From: Plectrocnemia conspersa
Lineage: Eukaryota; Arthropoda; Insecta; Trichoptera; Polycentropodidae
NCBI GenBank assembly: GCA_009617715.1
Contig: VTFK01000267.1
Coordinates: 620,001 to 684,000 of the forward strand
Length of the DNA stretch: 64,000 nucleotides
Direction: 5' to 3'
A model generated the notes under the pieces. That model ran no database searches. It saw only the letters and a program-made list of their open reading frames with translations, and was not told the origin of the DNA. Below are positions 51,233 through 62,745 of the stretch, in pieces. Numbering within the stretch: the first letter of the stretch is position 1; every line of letters starts with the position of its first letter. The position numbers and the translations under genes are program-made.

Positions 51233-52052
51233 GTACTATTTAAAAACCGAAATAAAAAAAACCTACGTTCTCTCAAAAAACATTCATACATTTCACTGTC
51301 AAATAACATTTATAATATATAATAATTTTTCTAATTTATTAATATATATATTTTTTTTTAATATACTATTTAATTTTTTAATAATAATATTTCATTACAA
51401 ATAATTATTAAACTTATCTAAATCAATAAAATAAACCATAACCTACTATTATTCAAAATCATTTAACTTGATATTTACGATTAATAAAATGTCTATATTT
51501 TACTGTAAGTAAACCAATTAAACGAGATTAAAAGACGTAGGGGGTGAAATATTCCAATATAAAAAACTTTGCTGTTTCATTTCTTTCGATTTATTGTTCG
51601 CAAAGTATGTTTATTGGATTAATATTGATAAAAAGTTTTTCAAGACCTTTTGACTTTGCCTCGTATGTCGGACATTAATCAGCTTTCAACTTTTAAAACT
51701 TTGACTTTGTTCTAGCGAGTTGTGCGTCGTTCAATTAACTGAAACCTGTCAATAATGTTCAAGGACTCAATTACAATATCTTCACTTGCAAGTCTAGCTT
51801 ACACTAAATTGAAAGTTAAAAGTTGCCACTTAAATTTATTATAAGCATTCTGTTTTTTATTTATTAAATTATTATCCCAAAACCATTTGTCGCAAATAAA
51901 CTGTTTTTTAATTTAATATAAATATAATCTTAGATAAAAACAAGCCTTGTGTATTTCATTTCAGTTTTGCCTTTCTACAAAGAGTGACGCAAAACTTTTA
52001 CATTAATACTTGGATGACGAAGGATAGTTGTTTTTTTTCCATTCGAGTAGCT
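51233..52052. other. Copy B non-coding right end
   Basis: It matches 39473-40284. No gene seen. Confidence 0.5.
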
Positions 52053-52760
52053 AGTTTATTAACCACCCAAAGGACTTTTATTAAATTTCTCCCATGTCCT
52101 ATCTGTGTTGTTGTGTCAAAGTGAAAAACATTGCCGCTTCGCCTATTTACTAGGTCAAAAATAACGGTTTTGTGCGAAAAAAAGTTACTTTGATAGAAAA
52201 CTTTTATTCAGCGAACGTCGATAGGAAAAGTAGTTTTGTCGTTAAAGTCGTTGCGTTTATTACACGAAAAATAGAAATAAATTTGTCGTGTATTTCGGCA
52301 CTTTTGAAACACATCTTTGCTTGTTTTTATTACTTCTTTAAAAACAAAAAAATAAGTTTGCTTGCTCATGCGAGATTATATGAAAAAATAGCTGATATCT
52401 CAGAAATGTAAAAAATGCTTATAAATTATTAAAGTAAAATATGTATAAAAGTTAAAGACCACAGGTTGTTTTTAACTTACAAATTAACTTACTCCATCAT
52501 TACAAAATATTTTTTCAACCGTATACGATCAATGATACTTTGCTTTAATTAATGTACTTTCCCTGGAGAATATATTAATTTTGTCTTCAATTAGTGTATT
52601 CTCCCAAGAGATTACTTAAATTTTGTCTATTGAACGACCAACAAAATATGTTTATTATATCAAAGCTTAATTTTTGAAATTTTACTTTTACTTCTGCTTC
52701 CATTTCTGTATTGATTATTTAAGTGTATACATATGTGTATTATATACAGCACTAGTCCGT
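52053..52760. other. Unique sequence right of the duplication; unrecognised frame
   Basis: An open frame of 79 codons starts at GTG 52172 (the frame is open from 52154) and ends at 52411. It encodes a basic, Lys/Phe-rich peptide with no motif I recognise and no ATG start. It is probably chance. Confidence 0.3.
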
Positions 52761-53560
52761 AGGGAGTAAAATTATTAATGAGAAGTTCGGTTTCCGCGAA
52801 AACCACTCGACGGCACATCAGCTTAATAGTTTGACGAAGCATTTTTGAGCTAAATTTGATGGTAAAAGTAGGGCATGACAGTTTTATTTATAAACTATAC
52901 AAATATCAGATCTACAGTTCCTGCTACACTTATTAAACTTATAAATCGAATTAAAAATATTAGTTTTTACCATAAATAATAAACACATGTAATAGAATAA
53001 AATCACTACAAGAATAAAATTAAACTTAGCTGGTTAAAATTACGTATAGTAGTAGTATAGTATAAACTTTGAATGGTAATAAGCAGTATGATAGATCAGT
53101 GGTATAAGTTGATGACTAATACCTAAAAAGTTCTAGGTTCGAATCGTATTTTTTAAATTTATATTATCACTAGGAGATTGGAATTAAAGCATTATATAAA
53201 AATATATATTTTTAACTCTAATAATAATATTTTTCTAGATTTTTTTAATCACACAGGTTTCTTTAATCTCGTAATTGAGCTAGATTTACATACTTTGTTT
53301 TCAGTCTGGTGTCCCACTACTAACTTAGTGGTAGTATTGTATTTATTTTAATGTAACACACTGAGCTAATGTTTATCATGTGGAAATTAACATTTATATT
53401 AAATACATACAGAAAAAATATTGAGCATTAAATTCTTTGGTATACACTTGACTCATAAATAAAAGCCTACATTTAATAAACACATTAAAAACAACTCAAG
53501 CTTTTTCATCCTATCCTAGCCATTAGACAAATATTTAATACAAAATTTACGTTAACTTAT
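52760..53560 (+). pseudogene. Decayed jockey-like fragments
   Basis: At 52767-52845 the translation INEKFGFRENHSTAHQLN matches the same block of the jockey-like reverse transcriptase at 45350. At 53430-53540 the pieces FFGIHLTH and FNKHIKN, followed by PLDKYLIQN, match its KYLGIHLDSRLKFNKHI region. The catalytic middle is deleted or replaced, partly by a SINE-like piece at 53085-53160. This is an older relative outside the duplicated unit. Confidence 0.65.
53085..53160 (+). repeat. tRNA-derived SINE fragment
   Basis: B-box-like GGTTCGAATC at 53136-53145, preceded by ATCAGTGGTATAAGTTGATG, a plausible degenerate 5' half. Confidence 0.45.
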
Positions 53561-54124
53561 AAATAATCAGAGCTTGATTTGTACATGAAAAAGATAAGGT
53601 CAAGACCAGAAAACTATAAAAAATATATGCAAACTCCTTTGAGAGTCCTTTAGAATCATCTGAAAGAAATCTTCAGAGCATGAAATCGAAGACTGATGCA
53701 TTTCATTGCAATCGTAAGTGTAAAAGCAAAGAAAGTGAGACTAAGGGGTTGCAAAGCTTTATATAAATTGTGCTTTCGGATAAAAATAAAAAGAGAAGGC
53801 TGGAATGTGCTCGACAATGTCGAGAATGGACCCTTGAAGAATGGACAAAAGTCATTTAAGAATTTAATTTATCATTATGGTGGAGTCTTGACATTTTTAT
53901 AGTCTGAGTCTGAGGATTATACAGTTAATTATGGTTTTATCGAAAACACGGTAAAAATTTGTTAATGCTGGATATTAAGTGTTTTTTGCGACAATTAATA
54001 AACTTTGAGTTAATAAAGCATTTTGATATATTATAGAGAACAAGGTTTCTGAACATAACTGCTAGTCCCAAATTGTGTAGCGAGGTGAAGATTAGGTTTT
54101 TAATACGAGTCTTCGAGAGGATGC

Positions 54125-54235
54125 ACTTAAGGAATTATAAACGATTAGTCTGTAGATTAAGATCATAACTATCAACTGAAAAACCTGGGTTCGAATCTTA
54201 TATAAATCCTAGCGGTTTTTAATTTTCATCGAGTA
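54125..54235 (+). repeat. tRNA-derived SINE fragment
   Basis: B-box GGTTCGAATC at 54188-54197, followed by TATAAATCCTAGCGG. The upstream half (GTCTGTAGATTAAGATCATA) is degenerate. No tRNA can be folded. Confidence 0.4.
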
Positions 54236-56100
54236 TAGGAAATAAGTGATTTTATATTTAATATTCTGATCACAGATTTGGGTTTAATAGATTTTTCTAT
54301 GTATAAAAATTGTTATGAATAATTATAAACCATGATCAGTAGTGCATAATAAAATATATCACATATTGAACAATTTCATTGTTAGTCAATAGCAAAGGAA
54401 TTCGGCCATAACTGGAGACTGTTTTTTACAAGAAAAAAGTATAAATAACAAAACAATTGTACGACAATGACATTATTTACGCGTACATTTGTTTATATTA
54501 CAAAAAATACCTTCAACCTTTAAGAGTATAACTCAATCTTGAAATCGACTTGGAGACTAAAATCGCGGAAACCATCAACATAATTTTATTTTATTTATAA
54601 CATATTTTTTTGCTTTTGTACAAATTGTAAGGTCACATTGTGAATTTTTAACTTAAAATAAAATATAAACATGTTTTATAAAAAAATACTAACATAATGT
54701 TTACTTTTAACCTATAGTTTGAACTTTAATAAACGTGTATAATATGAATTGGTATCGAGCAGTCCAAATGTCTTTACCTTTCATAAAATATTACATAATA
54801 AAGAATGGTATAGCTGTAGAGTCAAAATCATCTATAGTTTTTTTTATGAAAAATATGTATAAAATTTAAATCATTAAAGATTGTATTTTTGTTATAAAAT
54901 ACATCAATGCAGATTAATCCGTAAATGTCTATTAATATGTTATTTATATGGTGTATTGATATAATGTAAACAATCCAATTGATTTTATATACAATACAAA
55001 GATTGTATATGATGTAACAAAAAAACACTAATTTATTATTGACTACTGATTGTAAATATGGTATTCAATGTATTGATTACGTAACAAATACGTTTAACGT
55101 TTGGGTTCATATATATTTTATATTATATTTCCGAGATTCAAACTATCGATCAGCAACTTTCTGGCCTGATTGTTGAAAAAATTTAATCTGTGCTATATAT
55201 AAAGCCGATATTTGCCATCAGAGGTCGGCATCACGTTTTCAAACAATAATTACGACCACGCCGTAACGACGTCCTGGCAACGCTGGAATGGGAAAAGGGA
55301 AGTTTAACTCGGAATTGACGCAATTTCATGGGAAATTGCGCCAACGCAGGCCGAATTGCCCGAGGTGCATTAACGAAAAATGTTTTACGACAGCAATTGG
55401 ATTCAGAAGCGTTTTTATTTAAACCATATTTATTCATAAATAAAAAATATTGACCAAGAAAGTAAAAGATAAAACAGAAAAAGCTTTTCAGTAAATTTAC
55501 GGAAAAGAACGATATTATACGTCAAGTGGCTCGTTTCGCAATGGGACATCGCGAATGTCGTTATGTACGGAAAAAAAGTTTAATACGTTAAAGTTTCTTT
55601 ATCTGTTAAACAACACAAGTCTTTTCAAAGAAAATGCTTTTAAACTGATATTAAAATGTATTCCAAAAACATATACTTTTTTGTTTTTTACAAAGTATTA
55701 GTTGAAAATGTATAAAAGTAAAATTATTTTTAACTAATACTTGTTTTAATGGCGTAAATAAATACAATTATTTTAGGAGGACTAATAATCTAGGCATACA
55801 AAATAACATTATTCATAATTTAATATTTGTAAAACTCATTGTTTTTAACTGCTTTTATAAAATATTACAAAATATTTTAATTTTTAAAGCATAATATTAG
55901 TTTTTATTCAATTCTTTAAAGCTGTTGTTTTGGATTTAATTACAAATAAAATATTAATATTATAAATAAATTATTATTACAAATAAAATATGTTTTGGCT
56001 TTAATTACAAAAAAATTGAGCTAATGCTTTTTCTTTAATTGCAAATAAAAATTGAAATATAAATTTCACTTCCCAAATATCATTGATTTCGAAAAATTTC
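54236..56100. other. AT-rich DNA with a less AT-rich patch
   Basis: No gene recognised. 55225-55430 is distinctly less AT-rich (CGTAACGACGTCCTGGCAAC, AATTGCGCCAACGCAGGCCG) and open on the minus strand for 68 codons from an ATG at 55437. I see no domain and no splice context that would make it a confident exon. Confidence 0.35.
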
Positions 56101-56110
56101 GAAATTTTTT

Positions 56111-56231
56111 ATGATATCGTTTAAAAAATATTTTATTACCCTTATGATATTGTTTAAAAAAATTGTTTTTTTTGGCGGATTAACTATAAGTCTTATGATA
56201 TTGTTTAAAAAAATTGTTTTTGAACAATATC
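56111..56231 (+). repeat. Short repeats and a hairpin
   Basis: ATGATATYGTTTAAAAAA occurs at 56111, 56144 and 56193. The last copy faces AACAATATCAT (56221-56231), making a hairpin with arms of about 11 bp. Confidence 0.65.
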
Positions 56232-56239
56232 ATCAGGGT

Positions 56240-56930
56240 ATTCGAAAGCTCTATTTTGTATCAAAAATTCAAGTCTATATCTTTAAAAGGAACCAAATAT
56301 TAGCGTCAACTATATGAAAAGTTGCATAAAAGCTCGTATTGGGGCCCGATCAATTTACCATAATTTTTTTTTTTAATGCAAATTAAGCTTCTGAACACTT
56401 TTAGCGTAAGACATTTTTCAGTAGGATTTGATTTCGCAAAGTTATGACACTTTGAATTTTTACACTGGCCGCCATTTTATAAAAAAAAAATATATTTTTT
56501 TTTCATACAGAATGTATAACGAGTAGGGTGGGTGCTCAGTAGTTCTATACGATATTAAAAATTGAGTTTTAAATCTACAAAACCAGGCAAATAAGAGCTT
56601 TAACTCTTCTGCAAATTTGAAAATGGCTCGTATGGGGTCCGATCGAACTGAGACATCGCTTGTTTTCAAGCAAAAATATATATTTTTTATATTTTATTTA
56701 GATGAACTTTAGGCTTATAAACATTTCATATATAGCGATCTTTATGTTAAAATTTAAACCTACTGAGTTACGAGTGTATAAGTTTTTAGACTTGTCACCA
56801 TTTTGCAATAAATTGACACATTGAATTTTGCTAGCAAAATTACAGGGTGCTTAAGAATTCTACTCTGTCACTAAAATTCAACTTTAAATCTGTATAAATA
56901 AGCTTTTAAACTCCCTAATTCAAAAAAATA
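56240..56930 (+). repeat. Diverged ~300 bp tandem repeat
   Basis: Matching landmarks recur at about 300 bp spacing: CTCGTATTGGGGCCCGATC (56333) with CTCGTATGGGGTCCGATC (56627), and GGTGCTCAGTAGTTCTATAC (56530) with GGTGCTTAAGAATTCTACTC (56847). AAATCTACAAAACC matches AAATCTGTATAAA in the same order. At least two full units and part of a third are present, all old. Confidence 0.6.
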
Positions 56931-57770
56931 AACACTGCACACAAAAACCTGATAACTTGTATTAATTAAATTACTGTAAGTTTTGAGACTAAAACCCTTT
57001 AAAAATGTATAATTATACCTTTTAGTTTAACTCCCATATTTAAATAAGACAAACATATATTACGTACTTTTATTTTTTCACAAAATATTTTTTTTAATAT
57101 GTATAAAATCTACAGTTGTACAATAGTGATTTTAATGGTAACTGGTATGTTTATTTTTGTTTTGATACCATTTTGTTCAATATTTTTAATGGCTGCGTTT
57201 GCGTTATGCAAAAACAAAGCATATGTATTATTTCGCAAAAAATAACAATTTTTTTCGGGTCATCACGTCATTTTTATTTGAATGCCGCCTAGTTTTGTGA
57301 ACAAATTAATCAGTTTCTCACGGTATTCCTCCTCTAGCAATCTATATTTGTGAAATTTAACTAGAAAGATAGAGACCTTGACATCACGTTAGTGTTGCCA
57401 GAGTTCTGCCTAGTTTTGCGGCCAAATAAATTCCCACAAAATAAAAAATACAGTAAGAGAAAACATTATTTACTGAGTCACGCGTCAAATGATAAAAGCT
57501 ATAAATAATAGCAGAACAATTTAGCAGAATACCAGACTAAATTAAAAGTTTGGCTATATTTTAAAAATTTAAAATCTAAACAACTATAAAGATTCGTACT
57601 CTATCTTTCGGTTGGATAATAATGACTGTTATTTCCGAGTTGATTGTACTAAATTTAAATAAATCATCCATAGAGAACATTTGCTTGGCTATTCATGCTT
57701 GTTTGTGCGTGTACCCACCATATAAGTATTAGAATTATTAGATGATATCCATAATATTATTATCGAAGCT
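56931..57770. other. AT-rich non-coding DNA, nothing recognised
   Basis: No gene, RNA or clear repeat seen. Confidence 0.5.
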
Positions 57771-57779
57771 TAGCGAAGC

Positions 57780-58232
57780 GTCAATGCGAAAGTTATAGCC
57801 CAAGAGGAAAATAAACAAACACATCTATCTAATAGAGCGAAGGCGATAAAAAGAGGATTATGGAGGATTCAATGGCGAAAGGCAATCCGAACGAAATAAT
57901 TTATATAAAAGAGCTTTATCTTCGGAAAGCGTGTGTACGATACGAGTGTCTTTTTTGTGCCAATTCGTCGAAAATCAAACGGAGAGAGGGAGAGAGAATT
58001 AGAGAATTTTGACATCGGTCCTACGTTTCCAGTCACGTGGTGGGATCACGTGACCCTTAGGGGATTTTGTGTGCAATTAGCGGGTTTCTCCAATTTCCTG
58101 CCGCTGGAGCTAAAAGACATCGGCGCATTTCGTGTTCGGAAGTCTATCTATGCTTGTGTAGTACGTGTTTATGTTAGGTATAAAAAAGGGTTTCCCAAAC
58201 CTTTTAAGGCTGAGAAACTTGTTTTCTGTTAA
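57780..58232 (+). promoter_or_regulatory. Promoter-like island with TATA box and twin E-boxes
   Basis: A GC-richer island. TATATAAAA at 57902-57910 is followed about 20-35 bp later by a purine-rich start region. Two perfect CACGTG E-boxes lie at 58034-58039 and 58047-58052, arranged as an inverted GTCACGTG/CACGTGAC pair. E-boxes of this type bind bHLH factors such as CLOCK/CYCLE, MYC/MAX and MITF. The 99-codon frame starts at GTG (57933), so it is more likely an untranslated exon than a gene. No downstream coding exon was found. Confidence 0.35.
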
Positions 58233-60840
58233 ATAATTCCGTGATATACACATATTACATAGCAAAATGTGGGTTACAAAAGGTTCAGCTTGATAGTTTC
58301 ACTCGACACTGCAAAGCAATTATTTAAAAGTCTCTCGAGTGTCAATTAAGATGGTCATTAATAATGCTGCGAATATACATACATTTATATAAATTTGCAT
58401 TATAATGATTCTATGAATATGTTAGCATATATTTTTAATAAATTACACTATATAACGATGTTTTTACATATGTAAATATGTTTCGAAAAGGCTTGTTTTC
58501 TTATTTATATTAATTAACTTAATATGAATGATACTATTAAAAGCAATAAATAGTTTTAAATAAACCAATCTTAAGGAATTGCTGGTATAAAAATATACAT
58601 TTGGGTGTGGTTCTTTTGATAGGGTTGTACAATAAAGAAATTATTTTATGATTACTCTTGAGAAAACTCTGAGGTAAAATCAATTACTTGTGGCGCGGTA
58701 AAGGAGTTATAGTAAATGAGGTAAGCATATTGGTTGCTCAAGCAATCATTCGAATAAATTGGTAATAACAGTCAACAAAAGTGTTGACAATGTACACATG
58801 ATTAACACTTTACCATAATATCGAAATAGTTTAATGAAATAATATGTTCGATAAATATATAAACGTACGCTTTGGTAAGGTGTAATAAATCATAAAAGAT
58901 GAAACTGATATCATACAGTTTTTGTGATATAAAATATTACCTTATTTATTGGTACAAACATGAAAATTACGATAGGGATCCTTGTTAGTTTTAGGCAATT
59001 TATTGGAATTTATGTGGGCCAAGAAGATTTTTTCATTCGTCGACGAAATAACTTTTGATACAACCCTTATAATCCGACATATAACATCTAATGGACGATA
59101 CAATATCGTTTGAAGTATAATTTGCAAGGCAATGTGATAAACACATTATGTAATACAAATGGACGATATGATACAAGGTGCACTGTAAAAATATTAACTT
59201 TTAAAATTTATATTGGAAAAATTCTATATGGACGACATTAAAACATTGTATTAGGGGTAAGAAATAGTATAAGGCTATTAAAATGAAATGACGTAGCAAT
59301 AGCAGCAAAATGATCGTAAATTCATAATAGGATACATGAGCAATGAAAAACGAACAGGCTTAAAACTTAATAACCAATACAAAGAAATGTGCATAGCTGT
59401 TATTTATTAAACAGTTACTATGCTATGTAGGTACAAAAAATGTGACTTAACGGAAAATAAAAAAACGTGTTAAAATCAATCTCTAAATAGTATGTTTAAT
59501 AAATATTTTGATAGTGCTATAATGCAAAAGGCAAACATATGATTTTTTGAGTGCAGAAATATTACGAACATAAAAGGTAAAGATTCTGAAATAAATCAGA
59601 ACCGTTTGCTCAAATATAGAGCCTCGTAAATATCTCAGGAAGCCATTAGCTACGTTGAAGGTTGTTATGGATGAATATTATTGGCTTTTAAAACTGAAAA
59701 AATACAGTTAATAATCTCACGTACCATTAACAAGATTGTACTATTCTTTATTACTATGTAAATGTTTTAAAAATAAATAATTACAGACTAGTACTACATA
59801 TAACTTTTTTGCTCACCCTATTATCCACACGTATGGCTTAAAGATTACAGCCGTGACCACCGGCGATTAATCAAAGTTGAAATGTCAGCATTGAAAGCCA
59901 TTTATAGCAAATGGTAGATATTGAAGCTTTTCAAATCACAGCATGTGAATGGTGATATGTATTAATACACGTGTATATAAAACATGCCATTAGTAACACG
60001 TATTTCCTGATGTGTAATTTTCTTTTCAAATTTGAAGTATAAATCTTTGCTAACGATATGCCTAAGTTAAATATTTTGACTGTTGAAATAAATATTAAAT
60101 AAGTCGGTGTATGTAGATGTAAACCAGAAGTGGTTATTTTATATATATTTATTTTATTATATATAGATAAAAGATATAAATTTTATTTAAGCTTTTCATT
60201 ACAAAACAATGATTATAATATGATTAATGATCATTGAATTAAAATTTATTGCACCAGTTCACTTTGATTATTGTCCACCAAATTAATATGGTATTTAAAA
60301 ATATTTGTTTTCATCATTTTTAAGATTGATTAAATAAAAAAAAATAAAAAATTGTACAGATATTATCGATGGCATCAAGAAATTATCGAAACCACAACGG
60401 TTTGTTTAACATAACACCAGAGATCCACAGATTGATTAAACAACTATGGCTAGGCATATGTATAATATATAGGATATAATATTGTAACTACCGAGATTTC
60501 TCAGCATCAATTAACTATTAGTGACATTCGATATTCATGAGGATGCAATTTAAATTTAATATGGATCAGTTTGCTAAAATTATACACAGGGTAGTTTACT
60601 AAATTTTAATAACTTATGATATCCCGACTTATTAATATACTTTGATGACATAGCAGTTTTCTAAATAAAATAAAAGTGAAAATAAAAAATAAGCTACAGT
60701 ATTTCCGACTACATTAATATGATTTTCATCCCTAAAAGTAAATAATATAACTGCTAAAATGGTTTACAAACGATAAAAATTTAGTTTAACATATGGACTC
60801 CAAGTGAAAATGTACTAAATAATATATATGTATATAATGG
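58233..60840. other. AT-rich non-coding DNA, nothing recognised
   Basis: No gene seen on either strand; only short chance frames. Confidence 0.5.
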
Positions 60841-60866
60841 AAATGGGTTGTTACTGGCTTATTGAT

Positions 60867-60934
60867 GATTTAACGAAAAAAGAGTTATCAAAAAAAATTT
60901 GGATTTAACGAAAAAAGAGTTATCAAAAAAAATA
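60867..60934. repeat. Tandem duplication, 35 bp period
   Basis: Two nearly identical copies of GATTTAACGAAAAAAGAGTT followed by ATCAAAAAAAA, starting at 60867 and 60902. Confidence 0.9.
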
Positions 60935-61185
60935 ATACATTAATATAAAATACAATTATTTAGTAAGTAATAATATATATGAACTAGATATAGAGTAACA
61001 CAACTATTACATTTAAAAAAATTAAAGTCATACAAAGTAATAATAAATATTTATATAATTCTCCTTAAACAATTTCATAGTATCACAGATCAATCGACAG
61101 CAACAATGTAACATTTGCTCTTTTTTTATAATTAGAAGATCAGTATATTCATTGTCAATGAAAAATTATTTGTTTTGAGACAATA

Positions 61186-61380
61186 TCAAAAGAAGACGGC
61201 GGTAGAAAATAATAATAAAAATCTTTTATCACAAGGAGAGGGCAATCTATGTGCAGCTATACCTAACGTATTCAAAGGCACCGATCGATTGATTGAGCCA
61301 TCACGGCTGAGCAAATTTAGGATGAGCCCCACGAACACTAGAACGAATACGCCGAGATTTCTCTGCAGCTCTCGGTTAGT
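61186..61380 (-). other. Possible short exon encoding a hydrophobic segment
   Basis: In a GC-richer island, the minus strand is open from 61380 to a stop at 61186. It encodes ELQRNLGVFVLVFVGLIL (from 61371), then NLLSRDGSINRSVPLN: a hydrophobic run of about 14 residues, like a signal peptide core or membrane anchor, followed by a polar segment. There is no ATG in frame. An acceptor-like GAGCTGCAG and a weak donor TTAG-GTATAG could bound an exon. On the plus strand a 94-codon frame starts at TTG and is less convincing. I recognise neither. Confidence 0.2.
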
Positions 61381-61689
61381 TTACAGCCTCAATGGAAAAT
61401 TTTCTATTCGCAAAAGCTTAGTTCGCTTGTGTAACACCCGAACTTCGGCGAGATTCTAAAGATCGTCCTTGGAATACATTATAATATAGATTTTGACTCT
61501 TCTGATACCTGTTTAGATGTTTGTAGAATATTGCGGTATAACTATAATTTCCTGTTTCAACATCTAACGTGTTGATAAGTGTTGATAACGTGAGAATAAG
61601 CTATTGCTGATTGAGGAATTCTGGTTTGAGTTTTGAAATCACTATACCACTAAAACAAACATTTTGCATTTAACAATTTTTATAAGAAA

Positions 61690-61890
61690 ACAATATAAAG
61701 GTTAAGATAAACCTGTTATAACGCAGGTTCAATAGGCTTGCTTACATTGCGACCCTTAAACCGATATTTAATAGAAATAAATAAGAAAAAAAAAATACAA
61801 TATTAACAGTTGATTTGAACGGAAATATTATGCTTGCTTGGTATGGAGTAACACTAGTAATTGAAATGTTTTTAAACTCCAAGTCTTTTA
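61690..61890 (+). pseudogene. jockey-like relic (C-terminal part)
   Basis: ATLKPIFNRNK (about 61745-61777) and, in another frame, a CLVWSNTSN-like piece (about 61830) match ALKSIFNRKSA and ACSVWSNASN of the reverse transcriptase at 46025-46150. Stops and shifts separate them. Confidence 0.55.
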
Positions 61891-62154
61891 AGTAAAGCAA
61901 TAGCAATAACATTATGTAATCCTGTAGTGAATGTTGTTTTTTTAAATTTGCGTCAGTTGTACTTTGTCCATTGATACCCATGTATGTCTTTCATTATATA
62001 CCATTATATATGTATTTAGATGTTTACTAATACATGGCGATAATTTACGATGGCAGAATTTTTACCAAGTGAACAATTTATACAAAATTGCACGTATATA
62101 TGAATTTCTTAAAAAAAATAGCAACTACGGCTACTATTGAAATTTGTGAAATGT

Positions 62155-62440
62155 ACCAGCAATATTTTATTGTGATCAGCTGAATTGTTTGCATTAGGAA
62201 GTAAAAAAAGCATGCAATCGAAATCGAGTCTCGATTAAATCAAGGAACTTGTTCTCCAGAACTTGCTCCTTTTGGCTATATTTTTTTAATACATGCAAAA
62301 CTTCCTAGACGAAAAAAATATAGACGATGTAAAAATGGGTCTATCAAAATATTTTTTGTCAAACCTCTAACATTTTATGATAAAGTAATTATAAAATTGA
62401 CCAAGAGGTGAAAGAAGGTAATATCTTTATAAGGAAATAA
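62155..62440 (+). pseudogene. mariner transposase C-terminal relic
   Basis: The frames give YCDQLNCLH (62178), SPELAPFGY (62246), then MQNFLDEKNIDDVKMGLSKY (62293) and KPLTFYDKVIIKLTKR (62362). These follow the order of a mariner transposase C-terminus: the cysteine-glutamine-leucine segment, S-P-D-L-A-P with the third catalytic Asp region, and the final V-K-x-G-L block. Here Glu replaces the Asp of SPDLAP. The block with the second catalytic Asp (H-x-D-N-A-R-P-H) is missing and there are at least three frame changes. It lies between two jockey fragments, so it may have inserted into that LINE. Confidence 0.75.
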
Positions 62441-62669
62441 TATTTTAAATCACAAAAAATAGAATTTTAAGTGATTTTTTATTTAATTATAAATACATTA
62501 TTTTAAAGATAATAATAGATATATAACACACATTACTACATTATTCTTAAAAAAATAATAGTGATTTTTTAATTTTAACAATTAAAGGACGTTTCTATAT
62601 TTATACTGAAAAATATTAGAAAAATGTTCGGTGAGACCATATTAACCAACTAATCTCTAAAAACAGTGA

Positions 62670-62745
62670 CTAAAAATCAAACTTAAATTGAAGTATAAAC
62701 ATAAAATGCTTGCAAAGCACATATTGTTTAGAGGCATAAATTTAG
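62670..62745 (+). pseudogene. jockey-like relic (3' end)
   Basis: CTTAAATTGAAGTATAAACA, then TAAAATGCTTGCAAAGCACA and TATTG, matches the end of the reverse transcriptase frame at 46370-46416 (translation LKLKYKHKM, KHIL). It probably belongs to the same insertion as 61690-61890, split by the mariner relic. Confidence 0.6.

Larger units (their letters stand above)
40359..52052. repeat. Copy B of the ~11.7 kb direct duplication
   Basis: Same order and orientation as copy A, without the piggyBac insertion. It begins at GCTCACCTCATTCATAAG (the receptor exon's donor) and ends at CATTCGAGTAGCT. Beyond each end the two copies share nothing obvious. Most of copy B, apart from its first 300 bases, reads more cleanly than copy A; its reverse transcriptase and Tigger frames are longer. 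Confidence 0.95.

Noticed and set aside
52172..52411. 79-codon frame starting at GTG
   Set aside because: Non-ATG start, AT-driven Lys/Phe/Ile composition and no recognised motif.
55231..55437. 68-codon minus-strand frame in a less AT-rich patch
   Set aside because: It has an ATG but no domain, no splice support and an isolated position; listed only as a patch of unusual composition.
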